The translations under genes were made by a program, and so were the position numbers. This document shows, in pieces, positions 33,754 to 43,926 of a DNA stretch of 64,000 nt. The stretch's first letter is position 1, and the number at the start of each line of letters is the position of its first letter. The stretch is from Prevotella sp. MA2016 (GTDB taxonomy: Bacteria; Bacteroidota; Bacteroidia; Bacteroidales; Bacteroidaceae), in NCBI RefSeq assembly GCF_000619825.1, contig NZ_JHUW01000006.1, positions 124,001 to 188,000 on the forward strand, given 5' to 3'. Under the pieces are notes generated by a model. That model had not been told where the DNA came from, did no database searches, and saw nothing but the letters and a program-made list of their open reading frames with translations.

Positions 33754-36225
33754 ATGAAAAAAACAATTTTAACTTGTATGACGCTCTGTGCCTCTGTATG
33801 GATGTATGCACAGAAGCCTGCTATCCCCCGCGATGCGGCGCTGGAGGCAAAGATTGAGAAAACCTTATCAAAGATGACCCTCGACGAAAAGATTGGTCAG
33901 ATGCTGGAACTGAATCTGGATGTCATGGGAAACATGAAGGTAGAGAATGCCAAAATCGATCGTGAAAAAGTGCGCAGCGTGATGCAGCAGTATGGTGCCT
34001 CGGCTGCCGACGTTAAGAAAATGCTGAAGATGAGCGATGCTGAGATCCTCGAGAAGATGGGGCAGCATCCGATTGACATCTATCAGGGTGAGACAAAACG
34101 TAGCTGGCAGCTCAACGAGACCATGCTCGATACGCTGATTTCAAAGTGGAAGGTGGGTTCTATCCTCAATGCCCCTGGTACCCGTGCTTCAAGTGTGGCT
34201 CAGTGGCAGAAGTGGATCTCGCTCATCCAGAAGAAGTCGATGAAATATCTCGGCATCCCCGATATCTATGGTCTCGACCATAATCATGGCGTAACCTATA
34301 CACAGGGCGGAACACTCTTCCCACAACCTATTAATATTGGTGCTTCGTTTAATACCGACCTGGCTTTCAGAGGCGCTGAGATTACTGCCTATGAGAGTCG
34401 TGCTGCCAACTGTCCTTGGGTTTATAATCCAGTGGTTGACCTGAGCCGTGATCCACGCTGGCCTCGTATGTATGAGAGCTTTGGCGAGGATGCCATCGTC
34501 AACTCGAAGATGGTGGTAGCAGAGATCAAGGGTTATCAGGGCGACGATCCTAACCATATCGATCAGTATCATGTTGGTACCAGCACCAAGCACTACTTTG
34601 CTTATGGTGCGCCTTGGACAGGTAAAGACCGTACACCTGCCTACCTGAATCCGCAGATGATTCGTGAGAAGTATTTCGAGCCTTTCAAACAGGCAGCCTT
34701 GGCAGGTACACTCACTATGATGGTGAACTCAGCTTCAGTAAATGGTGTGCCTCTCCATGCCAGTTATGAGTATCTCACTAAGTGGCTCAAGGAAGACCTG
34801 CAGTGGGATGGATTCCTGGTAACCGACTGGGCTGATATCAACAACCTGTTCTCGCGTGAGCATGTGGCTAAGGATAAGAAAGATGCCATCCGCATTGCTA
34901 TCAATGCAGGTATCGACATGTCGATGGACCCCTATAGCGTAGAGTTCTGCATCCTGCTGAAGGAGCTGGTACAGGAAGGAAAGGTGAAGATGAGTCGTAT
35001 CGACGATGCTGTGCGCCGTATCCTGCGTGCCAAGTATCGCCTGGGACTCTTTGAGAAGCCTAATACAGGTGGAAAGGGCTATGAGAAGTTTGGTAGCGAT
35101 GAGTTTGCTCAGGCCTCTTTGAAGGCGGCTGAGGAGAGTGAGGTGTTGCTCAAGAACGAGGGTAATATCCTGCCTTTGGCCAAGGGCAAGAAGATTCTGC
35201 TCACTGGTCCTAACGCCAACCAGATGCGCTGTCTGCATGGTGGTTGGAGCTATACCTGGCAGGGTTCTAAGGCCGAAGACCTCTCAGAGAAGTATAATAC
35301 TATCTACGAGGCACTGTGCAATAAGTATGGTAAAGAGAATATCATCCTGGAGCAGGGCGTGACCTATGATGAGGATAAGGCCTACTATGATGAGCATGAG
35401 CCTCAGATTGAAAAGGCTGTGGCAGCAGCTGCTCAGGCCGATGTGATTATTGCATGTATTGGCGAGAACTCATATACAGAAACCCCTGGTAACTTGAGCG
35501 ACCTTTGGCTGTCGGCCAACCAGCGTAATCTGGTGAAGGAGTTGGCTAAGACTGGTAAACCCATCATCATGGTGCTCAACGAGGGACGTCCTCGTTTGGT
35601 GGCTGATATCGAACCATTGGCTCAGGCTGTGGTTGACATCCTGATTCCTGGTAACTATGGTGGCGATGCACTGGCTAACCTGTTGGCTGGCGATGCCAAC
35701 TTCTCGGCTAAGATGCCTTACACCTATCCTCGTGAGATTAACTCGCTGAATACCTATGATTATAAGGTATCGGAAGAGGTGGGTACCATGGCCGGTGCTT
35801 ACAACTATGATGCCAAGGTTAGTCTGCAGTGGCCTTTCGGCTTTGGTCTGAGCTACACCACCTATGAGTATAGCAATCTGAAGGTTGACAAGAGTCAGTT
35901 TACTGCTGCCGATGTGCTCACTGTCAGCGTGGATGTAAAGAATACTGGCGCCAAAGCCGGTAAGGAGGCAGTGCTGCTCTACAGCAGCGACCTGATTGCA
36001 TCGGTTGTACCTGACAACAAGCGTCTGCGCGACTTCACTAAGATTGAGTTGCAGCCTGGTGAGCGCAAGACTGTTACCTTCCAACTGCCAGCCAAGAGCT
36101 TAGCTTTCGTAGGTGCCGATGGTAAGTGGACCCTTGAGGAGGGAGACTTCATCCTGAAGGTTGGCAACCAGACTGTAGGTACAGCTTGCACACAGACAAA
36201 GATCTGGGACGAACCTAATATCTAA
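33754..36225 (+). CDS. GH3 family beta-glucosidase-type glycoside hydrolase
   Basis: 823 residues from ATG 33754 (signal [20 protein letters not shown]). GH3 N-terminal barrel with [55 protein letters not shown]; nucleophile Asp in FLVTDWADI (residues about 355-365). The (alpha/beta)6 domain has [10 protein letters not shown] and [19 protein letters not shown], and there is a C-terminal fibronectin-like domain. The acceptor sugar cannot be told from sequence; beta-glucosidase or beta-xylosidase activity is usual. Its last codons are part of an inverted repeat shared with the convergent GH92 fusion gene. Confidence 0.93.
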   Translation: MKKTILTCMTLCASVWMYAQKPAIPRDAALEAKIEKTLSKMTLDEKIGQMLELNLDVMGNMKVENAKIDREKVRSVMQQYGASAADVKKMLKMSDAEILEKMGQHPIDIYQGETKRSWQLNETMLDTLISKWKVGSILNAPGTRASSVAQWQKWISLIQKKSMKYLGIPDIYGLDHNHGVTYTQGGTLFPQPINIGASFNTDLAFRGAEITAYESRAANCPWVYNPVVDLSRDPRWPRMYESFGEDAIVNSKMVVAEIKGYQGDDPNHIDQYHVGTSTKHYFAYGAPWTGKDRTPAYLNPQMIREKYFEPFKQAALAGTLTMMVNSASVNGVPLHASYEYLTKWLKEDLQWDGFLVTDWADINNLFSREHVAKDKKDAIRIAINAGIDMSMDPYSVEFCILLKELVQEGKVKMSRIDDAVRRILRAKYRLGLFEKPNTGGKGYEKFGSDEFAQASLKAAEESEVLLKNEGNILPLAKGKKILLTGPNANQMRCLHGGWSYTWQGSKAEDLSEKYNTIYEALCNKYGKENIILEQGVTYDEDKAYYDEHEPQIEKAVAAAAQADVIIACIGENSYTETPGNLSDLWLSANQRNLVKELAKTGKPIIMVLNEGRPRLVADIEPLAQAVVDILIPGNYGGDALANLLAGDANFSAKMPYTYPREINSLNTYDYKVSEEVGTMAGAYNYDAKVSLQWPFGFGLSYTTYEYSNLKVDKSQFTAADVLTVSVDVKNTGAKAGKEAVLLYSSDLIASVVPDNKRLRDFTKIELQPGERKTVTFQLPAKSLAFVGADGKWTLEEGDFILKVGNQTVGTACTQTKIWDEPNI

Positions 36226-36233
36226 GTTCGTCC
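36207..36233. terminator. Inverted repeat spanning both convergent stop codons
   Basis: GGACGAAC (36207-36214) / GTTCGTCC (36226-36233), 11-base loop. The left arm encodes the end of the GH3 protein (DEPNI-stop) and the right arm the end of the GH92 fusion (DELRY-stop on the other strand). It may act as a weak bidirectional terminator; T-runs are absent. Confidence 0.5.
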
Positions 36234-39200
36234 TGAGTGATATAGTTCCTATCTGAAGGCAGGGAGTTTGGCGTGATCGTTAACTTCCTGCCTTTTTCCA
36301 TGTTCAATGTAATCTTCTGGAAGCGTGGCGCAGCAAGCATATAGCGATCAGTAGCCGGGCATACGGGGTAGAATCCTATCGAGGCAAACACATACCAAGC
36401 CGACATCTGTCCAGCATCGTCGTTGCCCGACAAACCGCCTGGGGTGTCGTTATACTCTGTGTCGAGGATATGGGCCACGCGCTCAATCGTTTTCTCGCGC
36501 TTGCCGATATAGTCGTAAAGCCAGGGAATCTGATGACAGGGCTCGTTGCCATGCCAATATCTACCTTCGGTAAACATTGAGTCGAGCTTTGCCTCGAACT
36601 TGTCCTTACCACCAAGCAGCTCAATAAGACCTTCCACATTCTGTGGCACATACCATGTGTAATGACAGGTGGCGCCTTCGGTGATAAACGACTTGCGATG
36701 GATAAAGTCTGTATTGTTCTCAAACTTGCCATTCTGATGCCGTCCGTCGCAGTAGCCTGTCTTTGGGTTGATTACGTTGCGCCAGTTTTCCGAGCGGCGC
36801 ATCAGTGCCTGGTAGTCCTTATCCTTACCTAAGGCTTTGGCCAACTGAGCCACAGCAAAATCGTCGAACGCGTATTCGAGGGTGCGTGAGGTCTGCTCAT
36901 CCTGGTGGAAAGCCTCCTTTACACCATCCTCTAAAGGAATAAAACCATATTTCATGTAGCTGGTAAGGGCGCGACGACCCATACCGTTCTTGTATTCATC
37001 TAAGCTGGCTGGTGTCTCAAAGGCGTTCTTGCGCATGCCTTCGTAAGCTTTTTCCACGTCAAAGTCTCTGATTCCTTTGATATAGGCATCGGCTAGCACA
37101 GCGCTGCAGTGATCACCAATCATGGCAGCAGTGTACGAGTTCCAACAGGGGAATATGGGCAACCAACCGCCTTGCTCGTACATGGTGATCAGCGACTGCA
37201 TCATATCTGCTGATTCCTTAGGGGCTATCAGGGTGTAGAGTGGGTGCAGGGCACGATAGGTATCCCACATCGAGAAGTCGCCATAGAACTTTCGAGGTGA
37301 GAGGTGATTGGTGCTAGGTGATAGGATTTTGCCGCTGGAAAAAGAAGGATAGCTGCCATCGGCATCGCTCATCTCACGCGGGAGGAACGAACAGCGATAG
37401 AGTGCGCCATAGAATTGGTTGACGCGTGCTGTATTCGTGTCCTCTACATCGATGGTGTGCAGGCGGGCTATCCACTGCTGGGCTGTTTGCTGCATCATTG
37501 TCTCAAAGTCGCAATCTTTCGCCTCTTTGGTCAAGTTTCTTTGGGCACCTTCTTGACTGGTAAACGATGAGGCTGCCTTCAGGATGATAGGCTGATGGGC
37601 CTTGCCCTCGAAGGTGAACCAGGCGCAAAGGCTATCGATGCCTGAATCCTTGATTTCATCGTAGGCCTGCAGCAGATAGTGCCCCTCAAAACCAGCCTGC
37701 TCGCCCCAACCTTGATAGATGCGGTGCACAGGGTTGCAGCCATAGATGGTTTTGTTTTGTTGGTCAATACGCAGATAGCCCACTTTCTCATCGCTGTTAT
37801 GATTCAGCACGATATGTACAGGGCCATCCTGCTCAGGGGTGATGCGGAAGATGGCCGAATGACTGTTACCTGTCATCTCTATCCTCAGGTGCTCCTTGGG
37901 CAGTCTCACGGCATAGTAATGGGGGTGCGATACCTCCTCGGCATGCGAGAAGGAGGTGGCGCGCTCTTCTGGGCGCAAGCGCAGTCCGCCGCTAATGGCA
38001 GCGAGCGTAAACGAACCGTAGTCCTGCGTGCAACCACCTACAATCCAATGACTGTTGCGGATACCCTGAAACAGACTGTCAGTATAATAATAAGGTGCAA
38101 TGCACTTCTGCTCAGTATCGCGCGTCTGAGGTGTCCAGAAATTCTGTCCGTTGGGCACAAGTACTGCAGGCAGAGTCTGTCCATGCTCCTCAGATCCCTT
38201 GCCAAAGAGTCCCGCTGTCTTGGTGTTAGCAGGTGCTGTGCCCACCATGGTGTTAAGGGCACAGAGTTGGCGCAGATGTTCAAAGTAATGAATGCGCTCG
38301 TTGACTTGTTGCTTAAATTCCTTCCAACTCTTAAAGCCTATGGACTGCTCGTTGTGCAGCAGTTGCACAAGCACGTCGCCTTGTGCATTCTTGTAGAATA
38401 CCATCTGCAGATTAGCTGCCATAGGCAGAATCTCGTCCATATAGTTCGCATGTTCGCCTCTGAGTTTGATGCCCATCAGGGTCAGCAGGCGATAGAGGTT
38501 TGAATCATGTCCAAAGCGGAGATCAGCCCCCACACCACCACGGGCGATGGCAGCATCGGCATCAGCTTCTACGCGTTGCCAGAGCGAAGTGGCGCATCGG
38601 GCTGGTATGCCTTCGTTCTCTATCACATCGCCATGGATAATGGTCATGCTCTTATTGTTCTTCTCGTAAACGGCCTGCATCTCCTCTGCTGTAAACAGGT
38701 CGTAGAGCGACACGGGTAGCTCTACATCCTGCATGTCTGATGCGATAGTGTGCATCTCAGTTAGCAGTCTGGTGGGCTCTTTCACCTTTGAGGGGTCTAT
38801 GAAGAGGGCTTTGACAAATCTGTCTGGCGATATCATCAAGGGCACATTGGTACGATTCTCAAGTGCCTTTTCCTCAGGCGAAGTATAGGCTATCCACGCC
38901 ATATCTTCCTCGCGGGTGATGGGGGTGATGTGATGGATGTCGGATAAGTGTTTGAGTTCATCCACAAAGTTCTCCATACTCACCTTGCATCTGTTCACTG
39001 TACTGCTATGGGCAGTAAGATGGGCATCTTTGGTAAACAGTTGGGGGAAGTTGTGATACATACGACGGGCGATACCGCGATGTTGTCGGGCACCAAGGGC
39101 TGTCAACTGTCCGCCATTGCCTTGGGCGTTCTTCCATATCTTGGTCAAACGTTTCTTTACGTTTTTGCCAAGCTTGGTCAGATTCTTATCATCGTTGAAA

Positions 39201-39439
39201 TGCTGGTTCACCCATAGGTATCTGGCATCGTTAGTGAGCCAGCGCGAGCCATGGCGACCATAATGCGATATATAGAATGGTTCGTAACCTGCAGGAGCAG
39301 CTTTCAACTCTGGGGTTTCATCACCCGACTCGATGGGGTAGGCGTAATACACACCGCCTAGTCTTTCGTATTGTGCAAATACAGGACTGGTCAACAGACC
39401 GACCAGCCAGAGTAATAAAATGGTATTGATTCTTCTCAT
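36215..39439 (-). CDS. Fusion of histidine acid phosphatase and GH92 alpha-mannosidase
   Basis: 1074 residues with a signal peptide (cleavage near VFAQ). Residues about 25-390 are a MINPP-type histidine phosphatase ([18 protein letters not shown] with the HD motif), homologous to the protein at 6151-7437. Residues about 420-1074 are GH92: [17 protein letters not shown] at the N-terminal sandwich, [67 protein letters not shown]92 enzymes are Ca-dependent exo-alpha-mannosidases. The C-terminus ends at [10 protein letters not shown], about 15-20 residues earlier than usual. The pairing suggests action on phosphorylated mannans. An insertion [10 protein letters not shown] near residue 705 comes from a TCACCT repeat. 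Coupled by ATGA to the upstream GH92 gene. Confidence 0.9.
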   Translation of the reverse strand: MRRINTILLLWLVGLLTSPVFAQYERLGGVYYAYPIESGDETPELKAAPAGYEPFYISHYGRHGSRWLTNDARYLWVNQHFNDDKNLTKLGKNVKKRLTKIWKNAQGNGGQLTALGARQHRGIARRMYHNFPQLFTKDAHLTAHSSTVNRCKVSMENFVDELKHLSDIHHITPITREEDMAWIAYTSPEEKALENRTNVPLMISPDRFVKALFIDPSKVKEPTRLLTEMHTIASDMQDVELPVSLYDLFTAEEMQAVYEKNNKSMTIIHGDVIENEGIPARCATSLWQRVEADADAAIARGGVGADLRFGHDSNLYRLLTLMGIKLRGEHANYMDEILPMAANLQMVFYKNAQGDVLVQLLHNEQSIGFKSWKEFKQQVNERIHYFEHLRQLCALNTMVGTAPANTKTAGLFGKGSEEHGQTLPAVLVPNGQNFWTPQTRDTEQKCIAPYYYTDSLFQGIRNSHWIVGGCTQDYGSFTLAAISGGLRLRPEERATSFSHAEEVSHPHYYAVRLPKEHLRIEMTGNSHSAIFRITPEQDGPVHIVLNHNSDEKVGYLRIDQQNKTIYGCNPVHRIYQGWGEQAGFEGHYLLQAYDEIKDSGIDSLCAWFTFEGKAHQPIILKAASSFTSQEGAQRNLTKEAKDCDFETMMQQTAQQWIARLHTIDVEDTNTARVNQFYGALYRCSFLPREMSDADGSYPSFSSGKILSPSTNHLSPRKFYGDFSMWDTYRALHPLYTLIAPKESADMMQSLITMYEQGGWLPIFPCWNSYTAAMIGDHCSAVLADAYIKGIRDFDVEKAYEGMRKNAFETPASLDEYKNGMGRRALTSYMKYGFIPLEDGVKEAFHQDEQTSRTLEYAFDDFAVAQLAKALGKDKDYQALMRRSENWRNVINPKTGYCDGRHQNGKFENNTDFIHRKSFITEGATCHYTWYVPQNVEGLIELLGGKDKFEAKLDSMFTEGRYWHGNEPCHQIPWLYDYIGKREKTIERVAHILDTEYNDTPGGLSGNDDAGQMSAWYVFASIGFYPVCPATDRYMLAAPRFQKITLNMEKGRKLTITPNSLPSDRNYITQDELRY

Positions 39440-42027
39440 TCTATATGCCAGTTAATTCCTAAGGGGTTGTTTTTCATTTCGAGTACAAGGGGCAGCTCGT
39501 GCTTCAGCGAGATAGTCATCTCTGTCAGGTCGATGTCGGCACGCACCTTGATGGTGTCGGCTGTAGCCGCAGTCTTTCGCCAGGTAATGCCGTCGTAGAT
39601 GAAGTAGCCTTCCTGCTGCAGTTGGCGTAAGGCCTTTTTCGAGATGAAGGCAAAAGTACCTTTCGCCTGATAGATGGCACCATCGGCAGATGGCAGTTCC
39701 CAACAGAAACCATTGCCGTTTTCTACCACAGAGCGTGGTATCTTATAGAGTGCCTCTTTGCAGGTGAGCATCAGGGTGTCGCCTTGCCAATCGTAGCCGA
39801 GTGGCCAGGTGCGGTACTGCTGGTTCAGGATGAAGGCTATTGCAGCCTTTTTGTTTCCCCGTGTGGGAATATTTTTTTCTACGTGTGGGAGATGTCGCTT
39901 CTGCGTGTAGGTGTTTTTATACTTCTTAATCGTTTTGGGGGCAGACACGTAGAACACCAGCTCGCCACCTTGCATCAGATCGGCATGTTCCAATCGGGCG
40001 TCGTCAAGCAACTGACCATTCAGGGTCACCTTTTCAAAGTGCGTGCCCTTACCCTTGATGAGTCCATGCAGGCGCTTGCCGTTCTGGAGCTGGAGCGTCC
40101 ATTCGGGGATGAGTGGTGCATGCAGCAGGTAGTAGCTCTGACCCGCATTGGGGTAGAGGCCCATCATGTGGAAGGCCAACCATGACGACATGGCGCCGCT
40201 GTCATCATTGCCTGGCAGTCCGTCGGGTTTGTCGTTATAGTTCTCTGTGATAATCTTTTTAATGCGATCTGAACTGAGGTCAGGGCGACCAATCCAGTGA
40301 TACAGACAAGGCGTGAGGAACGAAGGCTCGTTACCTACGTTGTAGCGTTTGCGCTCAAAAAACATATCCAGTCGTTTGCGGAAGGTGTCAGCACCGCCAC
40401 AAGCCTCTATCAGTCCTGGTACATCGTGAGGAATACTGAGCGAATACTCGGCAGAAAGCGCCTCGTAGAAGAATGTGCTCCACCAAGGCAGATACCAAGG
40501 TGCCACTTTGGTGATGGGGGTATAAGGAATCAGCGGATGAAAAACCTTCGACTTGCCCCAGGGCACAGAATCCAGCCATCGGCCTTGTGCATCCTTAGGC
40601 ATGATGTAGCCTTTCACATCATCCCACTCGTAGTCGGCTCGCCACAGGTTCTTCCAGTTCTGCGACTGCTTCAGGTAGTGATCGTAAACATCCATACGAC
40701 CTAGACCTTTGGCCACCAGCGCAATGCAGTAATCATTGTAGGCATACTCGATGGTGCGTGTGCCAGCACGGTCGATGCCATAAGGCAGGTAGCCGTACTG
40801 CAGGTATTCGTTTAGTCCGCCACGCCCATGTTTCTCGTGGTCGGCACCTGGATCCACTTCGGCATCCTTCAGCATCGCCTGGAGGGCATAGTTATAGTCG
40901 ATGCCTTCAATACCTTTGACAAAGGCGTCTGCTATCATCACCTCAGCATTCGAGCCGCCTTGTGTTCGTCCGTTGCAGTCGCCGCTACGTGCGTCGGGCA
41001 TGTAACCTTCTCGTTTATAGATATTTAGCAGCGAGTTGACAATGGCTGCCTCGCGCTGAGGGTCGATCAGGGTGATGAGTGGTGAACTGGAGCGATAGGT
41101 GTCCCAGATGGCATAATAATCGTCGTAGTAAGGCTTTTCTGTCCACTTGGGGTTCTCGCCAGTCTTATCTACGGGCATGATCAAGGTGTGATAAAGGGCT
41201 GTGTAAAACATGCGTTTGTCTGTCTCCGAGCCTTTTATCTGGATACGACTCAGCAGCTGCTCCCAACTGTTACGCAGGGTGCTCAACTGAGTATCGAAAT
41301 CGCAGGTTGGAATATTTCGTTTGGCCTGCTGTTCGCTGACGTACGATATACCTATCTTTATATTAATTAAGGTGTCGGCAAACGCCACCGTGTTGTTATT
41401 TTTCTGCTGAAAGGGTTTATCGCTCACCAAGCAGAAATACACCGTATAGGCATCGCCGTTGTTCCATCCACCACGAACCCTTGTGTAGCCGCGCACCTCA
41501 TGACTGCCGACCACTTCTACCTCACTCCCGATGAACTGTTGCTGTTCGCGCTGGTCGGGCACAGGATTCTTGCCCAGGTAATGTGTGGCATCAATGAGTA
41601 ACGAGCCTTCTGAAGGAAAGTGAATGCGATAAAAGGCACAGCGCTCTGAGGTGGTGATCTCTGTACGGATGCCACCCTCGAAGGTTGTAGCATAGTATCC
41701 AAGTGTAAATGCCTCGCTGATACGCTTCTGGGGTACGACACCTGGTTGAATGAGGATATTGCCATATTTCTGTCCGCCACCAGTACCACTTACGTGAGTC
41801 TGCGAGAAACCTGTTACCACTTCGGGCATTGGTGCCCAACCGGCATTAGGTTTAATGGTGCAGTCGGGGCCTGGTTTGCACATACCGAAAGGCATCGACG
41901 GCCCAGGGAATGTTCTGCCAACTCCCTCACTACCAATACGTGGATCAACATACTGCCAAACGCCCGCCATGCTCACCATCGAACATAGCAGCAAGCATAC
42001 GGTTATCAAAATTGTTTTTAGTTTCAT
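39436..42027 (-). CDS. GH92 family alpha-mannosidase with C-terminal extension
   Basis: 863 residues from ATG 42027 (signal MKLKTILITVCLLLCSMVSMA). The GH92 core is complete: YVDPRIGSEGVGRTFPGPSMPFGMCKPGPD, HVSGTGGGQKYGN, YAIWDTYRSSSPLITLI, LPGNDDSGAMSSWLAFHMMGLYP and a full C-terminal YYLLHAPLIPEWTLQL..LMQGGELVFYVS. Beyond about residue 700 there is an extra beta-rich module of some 150 residues. It is transcribed before the phosphatase-GH92 fusion as a two-gene operon. The -7 box lies only a few bases from the ATG, so the message may be leaderless. Confidence 0.92.
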   Translation of the reverse strand: MKLKTILITVCLLLCSMVSMAGVWQYVDPRIGSEGVGRTFPGPSMPFGMCKPGPDCTIKPNAGWAPMPEVVTGFSQTHVSGTGGGQKYGNILIQPGVVPQKRISEAFTLGYYATTFEGGIRTEITTSERCAFYRIHFPSEGSLLIDATHYLGKNPVPDQREQQQFIGSEVEVVGSHEVRGYTRVRGGWNNGDAYTVYFCLVSDKPFQQKNNNTVAFADTLINIKIGISYVSEQQAKRNIPTCDFDTQLSTLRNSWEQLLSRIQIKGSETDKRMFYTALYHTLIMPVDKTGENPKWTEKPYYDDYYAIWDTYRSSSPLITLIDPQREAAIVNSLLNIYKREGYMPDARSGDCNGRTQGGSNAEVMIADAFVKGIEGIDYNYALQAMLKDAEVDPGADHEKHGRGGLNEYLQYGYLPYGIDRAGTRTIEYAYNDYCIALVAKGLGRMDVYDHYLKQSQNWKNLWRADYEWDDVKGYIMPKDAQGRWLDSVPWGKSKVFHPLIPYTPITKVAPWYLPWWSTFFYEALSAEYSLSIPHDVPGLIEACGGADTFRKRLDMFFERKRYNVGNEPSFLTPCLYHWIGRPDLSSDRIKKIITENYNDKPDGLPGNDDSGAMSSWLAFHMMGLYPNAGQSYYLLHAPLIPEWTLQLQNGKRLHGLIKGKGTHFEKVTLNGQLLDDARLEHADLMQGGELVFYVSAPKTIKKYKNTYTQKRHLPHVEKNIPTRGNKKAAIAFILNQQYRTWPLGYDWQGDTLMLTCKEALYKIPRSVVENGNGFCWELPSADGAIYQAKGTFAFISKKALRQLQQEGYFIYDGITWRKTAATADTIKVRADIDLTEMTISLKHELPLVLEMKNNPLGINWHIE

Positions 42028-42031
42028 GCTG

Positions 42032-42039
42032 CAAATATA
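42032..42039 (-). promoter_or_regulatory. -7 box of the GH92 operon
   Basis: Minus-strand TATATTTG ends 5 bases before the ATG, implying a leader of almost zero length. Confidence 0.6.
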
Positions 42040-42082
42040 CGATTTTTTTTCATCTAAAGCGCTCAAATCGTCGTTTTTTTAC

Positions 42083-42090
42083 TAACTTTG
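42083..42090 (+). promoter_or_regulatory. -7 box of queC
   Basis: TAACTTTG, 22 bases before the queC start and divergent from the GH92 promoter. Confidence 0.6.
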
Positions 42091-42111
42091 CAGCCAAAAT
42101 ACAATCAGAAG

Positions 42112-42765
42112 ATGAAAGACAGTATCATCATTTTGAGTGGCGGTATGGATTCTACCACGCTGCTCTACGACTATCAGGAGCGTATTGCCCTTGCCATTTC
42201 ATTTGATTATGGCAGTAATCATAACGCAAAGGAGATTCCCTTTGCCAAGTATCATTGCGAGCAGTTGGGTATCAAGCACTTAGTGATACCCTTGGAGTTT
42301 ATGGGTCAGTACTTTCGTAGTTCATTGCTTTCAGGAGATGAGGCAATCCCCGAGGGGCATTATGCCTCTGAGAACATGAAATCTACGGTGGTACCCTTCC
42401 GCAACGGTATTATGCTGGCTATTGCTACAGGTATGGCAGAGAGTAACGACCTGCAGTATGTGATGATGGCTAATCATGGTGGCGATCACACCATTTATCC
42501 CGACTGTCGCCCTGAGTTTGTGGCTGCTTTCGATCAGACAGCCCAGGCTGGTACTTTCAATGGTGTGAGATTGCTTTCACCTTATTGTAATATGACCAAG
42601 GGTGAGATAGCAGCACGCGGCAAGGAGTTGGGTATCGACTATAGCAAAACATGGTCGTGCTATCGTGGTGGCGACAAGCATTGTGGCAAGTGTGGCACCT
42701 GTGTAGAGCGCAAGGAAGCCCTGGCCGATGCGGGTATCCAGGATCCAACAGAATACGAGGACTAA
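42112..42765 (+). CDS. queC: 7-cyano-7-deazaguanine synthase
   Basis: 217 residues from ATG 42112. PP-loop ATPase motif LSGGMDSTTLL at the N-terminus and the zinc-binding cysteines at the C-terminus (CYRGGDKHCGKCGTCVER). QueC converts 7-carboxy-7-deazaguanine to preQ0 for queuosine in tRNA. It precedes the split M16 genes by one base; the pairing is likely co-transcription without shared function. Confidence 0.95.
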   Translation: MKDSIIILSGGMDSTTLLYDYQERIALAISFDYGSNHNAKEIPFAKYHCEQLGIKHLVIPLEFMGQYFRSSLLSGDEAIPEGHYASENMKSTVVPFRNGIMLAIATGMAESNDLQYVMMANHGGDHTIYPDCRPEFVAAFDQTAQAGTFNGVRLLSPYCNMTKGEIAARGKELGIDYSKTWSCYRGGDKHCGKCGTCVERKEALADAGIQDPTEYED

Positions 42766-42766
42766 G

Positions 42767-43390
42767 ATGGCAGATTACAATACTTATACCTTGGCCAATG
42801 GTTTGCGCATTATCCACAAGCCATCGGTCTCGCAAGTGGTTTATTGTGGCTACCAGATAGCTGCAGGCACGCGCCATGAGTTGCCTGGCGAGGAGGGCAT
42901 GGCCCATTTCTGCGAGCACATGACATTCAAAGGTACTGAGCGTCGTAATGCCTTGCAGATTATCAATGGTCTGGAGCAGCTTGGGGGCGATCTGAATGCC
43001 TTTACCAATAAGGAAGACACCACCTTCTATGCTGCTATACAGAAAGAGCACATCGCCAAGGCCATCTCGCTGCTTACCGATATGGTGTTTCACAGCACCT
43101 ACCCACAACAGGAGATAGATAAGGAGGTAGAGGTGATCTGCGACGAGATAGAGAGCTATAACGACTCGCCTGCTGAGCTGATATACGATGAATTCGAGAA
43201 TATGCTGTTTGAAGGTCATCCCTTAGGGCATAATATCCTAGGCGATGCCGACCAGTTGCGCACCTACAAGACAGCCGATGCCCAGAAGTTCGTGGAGCGC
43301 AACTACCGTCCGGATAATGCCATCTTCTTTGCATACGGCAATCTGGACTTTAAGCAGTTGGTAAAACAAATAGAGAAGATATGGAAATAG
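42767..43390 (+). CDS. M16 peptidase, N-terminal half (catalytic)
   Basis: 207 residues, no signal peptide. Zinc motif HFCEH in GMAHFCEHMTFKG and distal Glu in EVEVICDEIESYND are intact. The normal cytoplasmic M16 (about 410 residues) continues through a 25-30-residue linker into a second domain; here the frame stops at QIEKIWK and the remainder is encoded by the overlapping frame at 43381. The linker is missing. Either a deletion with frameshift or a genuine two-subunit version; both halves look uncorrupted. Confidence 0.85.
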   Translation: MADYNTYTLANGLRIIHKPSVSQVVYCGYQIAAGTRHELPGEEGMAHFCEHMTFKGTERRNALQIINGLEQLGGDLNAFTNKEDTTFYAAIQKEHIAKAISLLTDMVFHSTYPQQEIDKEVEVICDEIESYNDSPAELIYDEFENMLFEGHPLGHNILGDADQLRTYKTADAQKFVERNYRPDNAIFFAYGNLDFKQLVKQIEKIWK

Positions 43391-43926
43391 TTAAGAATAT
43401 AGGATCGCATCAGGCGCATGTCATGATGGGCACTAAGGCTTACGACATCCATCATCCTCTGCGCATAGCTTTATACCTGCTCAATAATATCTTGGGTGGT
43501 CCCAGTATGAACGCACGCTTAAACTTATCGTTGCGTGAGCGTCATGCACTGGTATATACCGTTGAGAGCACAATGGTGTGCTATAGCGATACGGGTATGT
43601 GGAGCATTTATTTCGGTTGTGATCCTCATGATGTCAGGAAATGCATCAGACTGGTGCGCCGCGAACTTGATAAGATGATGCAGAAGCCCTTGAGCGACAA
43701 TGCCTTGCGCAAAGCCAAGCAGCAGTTGAAGGGTCAGATAGCCATTGCCTGTGACAATCGCGAGCAGTTTGCACTCGACTTTGGTAAGAGCTTCCTGCAC
43801 TATGGCTGGGAGAAGAACGTAGAAAAACTGTTTGATAGCATCGATAAGGTGACAGCAGCGGATATACAAAATGTGGCAAACGAACTGTTTGCCCCCGAAA
43901 GGTTGTCAACACTTATTTTTAAATAG
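43381..43926 (+). CDS. M16 peptidase, C-terminal half
   Basis: 181 residues. Begins MEIVKNIGSHQAHVMMGTKAYD and carries the second-domain landmarks ALYLLNNILGGPSMNARLNLSLRERHALVYTVES, where the R and Y contact substrate in M16 enzymes, through to the expected end NELFAPERLSTLIFK. Its ATG overlaps the stop of the N-terminal half by 10 bases (+1 frame), an arrangement that allows translational coupling. Its 3' end overlaps the convergent sigma-factor gene by 8 bases. Confidence 0.85.
   Translation: MEIVKNIGSHQAHVMMGTKAYDIHHPLRIALYLLNNILGGPSMNARLNLSLRERHALVYTVESTMVCYSDTGMWSIYFGCDPHDVRKCIRLVRRELDKMMQKPLSDNALRKAKQQLKGQIAIACDNREQFALDFGKSFLHYGWEKNVEKLFDSIDKVTAADIQNVANELFAPERLSTLIFK

Noticed and set aside
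36215..39439. Two separate genes misread as one
   Set aside because: The frame is continuous, only one signal peptide is present (at the N-terminus), and there is no promoter or start context at the GH92 boundary.
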